DNA from: a virus
DNA length: 20,421 nucleotides
Direction: 5' to 3' (one strand)
Virus record (IMG/VR): IMGVR_UViG_3300025727_000069
Coordinates: 1 to 20,421 of that record
The notes beneath the pieces are model-generated. The model had not been told where the DNA came from. It ran no database searches and saw only the letters and a list, made by a program, of their open reading frames with translations. Below, one piece after another: positions 16,066-20,421 of this stretch (position 1 is the first letter of the stretch; each line of letters opens with the position of its first letter). Position numbers and translations under genes: made by a program.

Positions 16066-16781
16066 TGTCCCTTCCAGTCGGTATTGATACATTAAAATCC
16101 ACTATTGGAAAACGTGGTGGTTTAGCCCGTGCTAATAGATTTGCAATATATATTACCCACCCCAATATGAAGAGCCCAATGGGGCCCGGATTGTTTAATG
16201 CGGACATTGGAGGCTTAGTATCTAATGTGGCTGGTTCATTGATGTCTGGTGGTTCTATTGATCCAATGAGTTTCATTAATGATCCTCGAGACATGTTCTT
16301 ATTATGTGAGAGTGTTCAGCTTCCGGGTAAACGTATTGCCACTATGGAAAGCTTTATCACACATAAAGCAATTAAGAAACCTTATTCATACTTAGTGGAT
16401 GAAGTAACATTTACATTTGTATTAACTAACGACTACTTTGCAAGGAAGTATTTTGATTCGTGGCAACAGCTCATTGTGGATCAACAATCATTAAAGATGA
16501 ATTATAAGAACGATTATGTCACAGACGTGACTATTCAACAGCTTACATCATCTAATGATATTATACCAGCATATACAGTTAAATTAAAGAACGCTTTTCC
16601 ATTAGCAGTAAATGCTATTGAGTTGAGCAACTCATCAGAGAATAGTCTATTGCAGTGTTCTGTTACATTATCATTCGATGATTGGGAAGAAGTGGGATTA
16701 CTAGATGGATTCACTGATTTAGTATCTAAAGGAAGAGACATATTTGATGCAACAGTGGGTCAAGTGAAAGGATTATTTTAA
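16065..16781 (+). CDS. gp54: Baseplate tail tube initiator gp54
   Basis: gp54 stacks on gp48 and provides the first tube-like ring on which gp19 polymerises. The 238-residue protein has the tail-tube type pattern: an ESVQLPGKRIATMESFI segment, DEVTFTFVLTNDYFARKYFD followed by SWQQLIV, an IIPAYTVKLKNAFPLAVNAI strand pair, and LLQCSVTLSFDDWEE at the end of the domain. These match the T4 gp54/gp19 layout (for example VISFRMDS...W and FDVTFAY). The extra N-terminal region (about residues 25-80) and length favour gp54 over the 163-residue tube protein gp19, but a tube paralogue cannot be excluded. AAGGAG at 16050-16055 sets the start. Confidence 0.72.
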   Translation: MSLPVGIDTLKSTIGKRGGLARANRFAIYITHPNMKSPMGPGLFNADIGGLVSNVAGSLMSGGSIDPMSFINDPRDMFLLCESVQLPGKRIATMESFITHKAIKKPYSYLVDEVTFTFVLTNDYFARKYFDSWQQLIVDQQSLKMNYKNDYVTDVTIQQLTSSNDIIPAYTVKLKNAFPLAVNAIELSNSSENSLLQCSVTLSFDDWEEVGLLDGFTDLVSKGRDIFDATVGQVKGLF

Positions 16782-16799
16782 ATTATAAGGAAATATATT

Positions 16800-17507
16800 A
16801 TGAATACATTACCAACAATATCAGTACCGAATTATAGATTAACAATACCATCAACAAAAGAATCAGTAGCATTCAGACCATACTTGGTTAGAGAAGAGAA
16901 GCTATTAATGATTGCTTCAGAGTCAGAAGACCAAGAGCAGATTGAAGATGCTGTAATACAAGTGGTGGAAGACTGTTTGGAATATGGTAAGAGTATAAAG
17001 GAATTAACAGCTGCTGACTTAGAGTTTATCTTTATTCAATTACGTAGTAAGAGTGTTGGAGAGACATTAGATATCATTAAGGTATGTGATGAGTGTGAAG
17101 GTCAGACAGAAGTGTCTATTAACATCCAGGAAGCTTATGTTAAAGCTCCAGAAGAGGTAGATTTCAATGTGAAGCTATCTGATGATCTAACACTTGAGTT
17201 GAGGTTTCCTACATTGAGTAATAAGGTATCTTACAATGAAGATGTATCTGATACTGATATCCTTATTAAAAATGCGGCTAATTCATTATCAGTAATATAC
17301 TATGGTGAAGATACATACGATGCAAAGAGTGTATCAGTTAGTGAAAGAGAAGAATTTATTGGCAGCCTTAGTACAGAACAATTTAATAAAATTATTGACT
17401 TTCTAATGAAAGCTCCGTATGTAACATATGATGGAAAGTTCACTTGTAGTAAATGTGGGCACAAGCACGAATTTAATTACACAGGATTAATAGATTTTTT
17501 TATTTAG
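16800..17507 (+). CDS. gp26: Baseplate hub/tail assembly protein gp26 (T4_baseplate family)
   Basis: This 235-residue protein matches the T4 base plate protein family (gp26). The N-terminal signature is VPNYRLTIPSTKESVAFRPY followed by LVREEKLLMIASES. The helical part contains AADLEFIFIQLRSKSVGETL. It has two CxxC pairs, Cys96/Cys99 (CDEC) and Cys216/Cys219 (CSKC), forming a probable zinc ribbon. In T4, gp26 and gp51 are hub assembly factors absent from or minor in the virion, and their place before the tape measure matches tail assembly chaperones of other phages. The last sense codons are TTT TTT ATT before TAG, a slippery run leading into a gp51-like extension. AAGGAA at 16787-16792 sets the start. 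Confidence 0.87.
   Translation: MNTLPTISVPNYRLTIPSTKESVAFRPYLVREEKLLMIASESEDQEQIEDAVIQVVEDCLEYGKSIKELTAADLEFIFIQLRSKSVGETLDIIKVCDECEGQTEVSINIQEAYVKAPEEVDFNVKLSDDLTLELRFPTLSNKVSYNEDVSDTDILIKNAANSLSVIYYGEDTYDAKSVSVSEREEFIGSLSTEQFNKIIDFLMKAPYVTYDGKFTCSKCGHKHEFNYTGLIDFFI
17495..17501 (+). promoter_or_regulatory. Probable -1 programmed frameshift site (T TTT TTT)
   Basis: A run of seven T ends two codons before the gp26 stop, in phase as T-TTT-TTT, a canonical -1 slippery heptamer. Both tRNAs can re-pair perfectly after slipping. An AGGA at 17483-17486, eight bases upstream, is placed where stimulatory Shine-Dalgarno-like elements act in E. coli dnaX. No convincing downstream hairpin was seen close to the site. 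Confidence 0.7.
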
Positions 17508-17677
17508 CTCTTTCGCACGAATCATTAGAGGCCTACTTTAGGTTAAACTTTTCATTGATGGAAGAGCACAAATATAGTTTAGTTGAGTTAGATAACATGA
17601 TCCCTTGGGAACGTGAAATCTATACCAGCTTGCTCATAAAACAGATCAATGAGGATATAGAGAATGCCAACACATAA
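17501..17677 (+). CDS. gp51: gp51-like C-terminal extension reached by -1 frameshift
   Basis: After the slip, the -1 frame is open for 58 codons to TAA at 17675-17677, giving a gp26-gp51 type fusion of about 292 residues. The extension reads YLALSHE, then SLEAYFRLNFSLMEEHKYS, then MIPWEREIYTSLLIKQINED. It is helical and charged, and resembles the small hub-assembly ORF that follows gp26 in other T4-like phages, with the MPWERE-type motif. This frame has no ATG, GTG or TTG between the preceding in-frame stop at 17474 and the TTG/ATG at 17555-17560, which would cut off the SLEAYF part. The extension overlaps the tape measure start by 14 bases. The gp51 name is by position and recollection of the family. 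Confidence 0.72.
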   Translation, partial: YLALSHESLEAYFRLNFSLMEEHKYSLVELDNMIPWEREIYTSLLIKQINEDIENANT

Positions 17678-19550
17678 AGATGATAAAGTTGTAGCGAGAG
17701 CTCAAGCAAATAAAATTCAGAGGGATGCAAAGTCAGGATTCAATCTGCTAACTAAAGCTATTGGTGAATTAAACAAGAACGTAGAAAGTTTAAGAAACAT
17801 TGAGCTGTTATCGGTAGCACATGACGTAAAAGTTGGTGATAATGACAAAAAGTTCTATTCAGGAGTTGATAGGACTAACCAAGAATCTAAGGTCAACGAA
17901 GCTCACATTGTTGAATCTACAGCTAGACAAGAGGCCGGACTTCGTCAAATAGCAAAGCGGATTGTATTATTGCATGGGTTTTTAGCTAAAGATTCATCTG
18001 AAGAAACTAAGTTCAGATTAAAAGTAGCATCCGAAGAACACACTCAATCATTGCGCAAGCATAGATCGATTGGAATGTCTCAGTTTGAGTTTATGAGAGA
18101 TCGTAAAATCCAGAGTATATCTGGATTAGAAGGACAAGAAAGATTTACTCAAAACGATAAAGGTGAGTGGAAAGGTACTGGTAAGAACTACACAGCTGAA
18201 GAAGCAAAAGCTGAAAGGCTGGCTTGGGATACAATGATATCCAAGAAGAAACACTCCATGAACAAGGCTCATGCTGAGGGTGCTGTTAATAGTAAGTCTA
18301 AAAGATATCGTGCTGCACAGATTACTGGTGATGTTACAAGTGAGGAAGCCCTTAAGGCGCAGCGGACTATCATTAAAGAAAAACGAGCCCATCTGATAGC
18401 AGAAGGAGCATCTGCTCAAAAGATTAAGGCAGAGTCTCGAAAACTTCTAAACTCTTTCGTTGCAGCTAATGATGACGTTAATAAAATGTATAATTATGGT
18501 ACAACTGCTATATTGGATTCGAGAGACCATGGTGGTGATAATGAAAAAAAGGCTGATCCTGAATTAGTTAAGAAGACTAATGATATATTAAAGGTCAACT
18601 CAGACATGCTGGATGTGCTAAAAGGAAATGCTTTAGCAGAGAAAGAAATAAATAGAGAAAAACGTAAGAATATTCTAAAAGGTAAGTCGACTAGATTTAG
18701 CAAACCTCGTATCATTTCACCTAGTGCTGTGGGTACAGGTATTGGATTATTGGGGGGAATAGCAACCACAGGTACTACGTTAGCCACTACTGCATTAGCC
18801 AGCAAGATGGTAAAAGATCGTATTGCAAAGAAGGCGGCAAAGAAGGTGGCCGCAAAAGCAGCTGCTGCTTTAGCTGCTAAGAAAGTTGCTGAGAAACTAG
18901 CCATTAAGAAAGCTAAAGAGGTTGCTGCTAAGAAAGTTATCCAAGTAGCTACTAAAGCAGTAGCGGTCTCTGCTGTTAAGAAGGTAGCAACTAAGAAAGT
19001 TGTCGAAAAGGTTGGACTATCAACTGTCATGGCCCTTGCTAAGAAAGTAGCGGCTAAACTTGGTTGGAGTACAATTGCTAAACATCTTGCAACTAAACTT
19101 CCTGCATTAGCATTAGGTGCTGCAGCAGGCCCTATTGGTATTGCAATTGCTATTGCTGGAGCAATATGGATGGCATATGACATCTACGAAGTACTTCAAG
19201 AGCTGGACAAAGCCACCGATGTTGGTAAAGGGTTGGATCATCCTCTACTCAAGCCAATACCAGAACAAGCTAATAAGCAAGTGATGACCAAAAGAGGCCT
19301 GCGTACAGTTAAAGTTACCAATGCTGATGCACTAGATTCTGCTGAGAAACAAAAGCAAGCAGCTATACAGCCTAGCATAGATGGTGCTAGTAAAGCCAAA
19401 TCTACTGTAGTATCTAATTCAGGTAACACATCGAACTCAGGCAATTCCACAGTCATTAATCAGTATGGGTCATTTGATCCAGCTAGGTTAAATACTAGCG
19501 ACTTGACTACTAGAGTTCCTGTAGAAGGATTTATAACTCCAGGAATTTAA
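17664..19550 (+). CDS. gp29: Tail length tape measure protein, gp29-type
   Basis: This 628-residue protein is a likely tape measure by size (T4 gp29 is 590), by its long helical charged N-terminal half, and by its place right after the gp26/gp51 assembly genes. Residues 1-350 are Lys/Glu/Gln-rich and mostly helical. Residues 354-380 are a Gly/Thr-rich hydrophobic segment. Residues 386-450 are a Lys/Ala repeat with recurring AAKKVA-type units. Residues 479-505 (LPALALGAAAGPIGIAIAIA, then GAIWMAY) look membrane-inserting. The C-terminus is Ser/Asn-rich. At the usual 0.15 nm per residue the tail would be near 94 nm, close to T4. GAGG at 17651-17654 sets the start. Sequence identity to T4 gp29 was not evident, so the name is by analogy. 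Confidence 0.78.
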   Translation: MPTHKDDKVVARAQANKIQRDAKSGFNLLTKAIGELNKNVESLRNIELLSVAHDVKVGDNDKKFYSGVDRTNQESKVNEAHIVESTARQEAGLRQIAKRIVLLHGFLAKDSSEETKFRLKVASEEHTQSLRKHRSIGMSQFEFMRDRKIQSISGLEGQERFTQNDKGEWKGTGKNYTAEEAKAERLAWDTMISKKKHSMNKAHAEGAVNSKSKRYRAAQITGDVTSEEALKAQRTIIKEKRAHLIAEGASAQKIKAESRKLLNSFVAANDDVNKMYNYGTTAILDSRDHGGDNEKKADPELVKKTNDILKVNSDMLDVLKGNALAEKEINREKRKNILKGKSTRFSKPRIISPSAVGTGIGLLGGIATTGTTLATTALASKMVKDRIAKKAAKKVAAKAAAALAAKKVAEKLAIKKAKEVAAKKVIQVATKAVAVSAVKKVATKKVVEKVGLSTVMALAKKVAAKLGWSTIAKHLATKLPALALGAAAGPIGIAIAIAGAIWMAYDIYEVLQELDKATDVGKGLDHPLLKPIPEQANKQVMTKRGLRTVKVTNADALDSAEKQKQAAIQPSIDGASKAKSTVVSNSGNTSNSGNSTVINQYGSFDPARLNTSDLTTRVPVEGFITPGI

Positions 19551-19555
19551 GACAC

Positions 19556-19587
19556 AAAAAAGCCCCAATTAAGGGGCTTCTTATTAA
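19556..19587. terminator. Bidirectional intrinsic terminator
   Basis: A perfect 7-bp stem AAGCCCC (19560-19566) and GGGGCTT (19573-19579) with an AATTAA loop, preceded by an A-run and followed by TTCTTATT. It lies between convergent genes, the tape measure (rightward) and gp32 (leftward). The A-run would act as the U-tract for leftward transcripts, and the T-rich side serves the rightward ones. Confidence 0.88.
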
Positions 19588-19598
19588 CTACTTAAAGC

Positions 19599-20421
19599 TT
19601 ACGCTTCAGCTGCTAACTTAGCAAAGTAACTCATAGTATCATCACTTGACTCAGATGGAGCAGCTGCAGTAGGAGCTGATTCCATAGGAGACACAACTGT
19701 GTTCTCTAAATCAACTGCTTCAGCAGATGTAGTCACATGACCACCTTCTCCAAGCACTCTTGTCAAATTGACCTTCAACTCGTCGTAAGACTTAAACGTA
19801 GATGGATCAGTGAACTCTTTTAATGAGTGCTCAGCATTATAGATTGCTTCCAACTTAGCATCTTCAGCTAGTGCTTCTGCAGGACCAAACTCAGAACGAT
19901 CATAGTTTCTGTAACCAGCTACCTTTGCAATCTTTAACTTAAAGTTAGCTCCTTTCCATAGATCAAAGGGATTAGTTGCTGTCTCGTCAGCGAACTTAGG
20001 TTGCATAGCATCCATAACCTTTTCAAAGATCTTAGCACCATACTGGTATAAGAATGTCTTGCCATTGTTCTCAGGGTTTTCTGGATCAGATACTACATAA
20101 ATGTTAGAAACATAATGCAATCCTCTCTTCTGTTTACGTGCCGTTGCCTTTCCTTCTTCAGTACCATTATTCCATAGTTTAGAATTTAATTCTGATACTG
20201 GATCATCCTTACCGATAGTAGTTAAAGACTTCTCTACGTACCATAGACCTGTAGGACCCTTAAAGAAGTGATCCCAATACTTAGCCCAAGGTAAGTCATC
20301 ACCTTCTACTGCAGGTAAGAATCTAATCACTGCGTAACCATTACCAGCTTTATCCACTGTTGGTTTCCACATACGATCATCACCGTACGATTCTTTCTTA
20401 ATTTCTTTATTACCTGCCCCT
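19599..20421 (-). CDS. gp32: Single-stranded DNA-binding protein gp32 (5' end off window)
   Basis: gp32 coats ssDNA in replication, recombination and repair and organises the T4-type replisome. The frame is open to the right edge, giving KEIKKESYGDDR before the internal Met at 20372, so that Met is not the start; the basic N-terminal cooperativity region lies outside. Core landmarks are KPTVDKAGNGYAVIRFLPA (T4 KLDNAGNGQAVIRFLP), WDHFFKGPTGLWYVEKS, KRGLHYVSNIYVVSDPENPE, GKTFLYQYGAKIFEKV, and FDLWKGANFKLKIAKVAGYR. The region equal to the T4 zinc subdomain reads LTTIGKDDPVSELNSKLW: it keeps one His (WDHF) but no Cys, and no Cys occurs in the visible protein. The C-terminus is a Ser/Asp/Ala tail ending MSYFAKLAAEA. 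It is the only replication gene here and is insulated by the terminator. Confidence 0.95.
   Translation of the reverse strand, partial: GAGNKEIKKESYGDDRMWKPTVDKAGNGYAVIRFLPAVEGDDLPWAKYWDHFFKGPTGLWYVEKSLTTIGKDDPVSELNSKLWNNGTEEGKATARKQKRGLHYVSNIYVVSDPENPENNGKTFLYQYGAKIFEKVMDAMQPKFADETATNPFDLWKGANFKLKIAKVAGYRNYDRSEFGPAEALAEDAKLEAIYNAEHSLKEFTDPSTFKSYDELKVNLTRVLGEGGHVTTSAEAVDLENTVVSPMESAPTAAAPSESSDDTMSYFAKLAAEA

Noticed and set aside
17532-17542. Small CCTA-CTT-TAGG hairpin downstream of the slippery site as a frameshift stimulator
   Set aside because: It has only four base pairs and begins about 30 bases after the heptamer, too weak and far to rely on.
17558-17677. Independent small gene starting at the ATG at 17558
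   Set aside because: No Shine-Dalgarno precedes it, and it would lose the SLEAYFRLNFS part that looks conserved. The frameshift reading explains the whole open frame.
18494-19183. Leftward 229-codon open frame opposite the tape measure gene
   Set aside because: It mirrors the Lys/Ala-rich codons of the real gene, giving low-complexity Ala/Phe sequence, with no family resemblance.
19599-20372. gp32 as a complete 257-residue gene starting at 20372
   Set aside because: The same frame continues upstream to the edge with gp32-like basic sequence, and the AGNG core would lie too close to the N-terminus. The true start is outside the window.
1-20421. tRNA genes, CRISPR arrays, insertion sequences or attachment sites
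   Set aside because: Coding sequence fills almost the whole window, the gaps are under 60 bases apart from the frameshift extension, and nothing with these structures was seen.

Overview
This window is a block of the virion-assembly region of a T4-like (contractile-tailed) phage. Nearly every gene matches a T4 tail, baseplate or head-completion protein. The DNA is AT-rich and genes abut or overlap by a few bases. Exact T4-type late-promoter octamers (TATAAATA) occur at gene boundaries. The gp32 lacks the T4 zinc-ligand cysteines, gp2 and gp4 are short, and a giant DUF4815-type protein follows gp8. Together these point to the marine branch of T4-like phages (cyanophage/pelagiphage-like). The exact host cannot be read from this sequence.

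Layout. Positions 1-14917 are one leftward (minus-strand) late block. In transcription order it holds gp48 (tube cap), gp53 (wedge), gp27 (hub), gp5 (spike without lysozyme), gp25, gp6, an unassigned wedge protein at the gp7 position, gp8, a 1644-residue DUF4815-type structural protein, a 66-residue coiled-coil protein, and a tail-fibre-like protein that runs off the left edge. Positions 14976-19550 are a rightward block: gp4 (head-completion nuclease), gp2 (DNA end protector), gp54 (tube initiator), gp26/gp51-type tail assembly protein, and the gp29-type tape measure. A bidirectional terminator at about 19556-19587 separates this from a leftward gp32 (ssDNA-binding protein) that runs off the right edge.

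How they work together. gp27 and gp5 form the hub and spike. gp6, gp25, gp53, gp8 and the gp7-position protein form the wedges. gp48 and gp54 cap the hub and nucleate the tail tube around the tape measure, helped by the gp26/gp51 assembly proteins. gp2 and gp4 finish the DNA-filled head. The DUF4815 protein and fibre probably decorate the baseplate and contact the host.

The most interesting signals are two. First, a T-TTT-TTT slippery heptamer at the end of gp26 leads by -1 frameshifting into a 58-codon gp51-like extension that has no start codon of its own; this is a lambda G/GT-style arrangement in a T4-like phage. Second, in front of gp4, gp2 and gp25 a perfect TATAAATA sits only 5-6 bases from the ATG with no visible Shine-Dalgarno. 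Under T4 late-promoter geometry that predicts leaderless late mRNAs.
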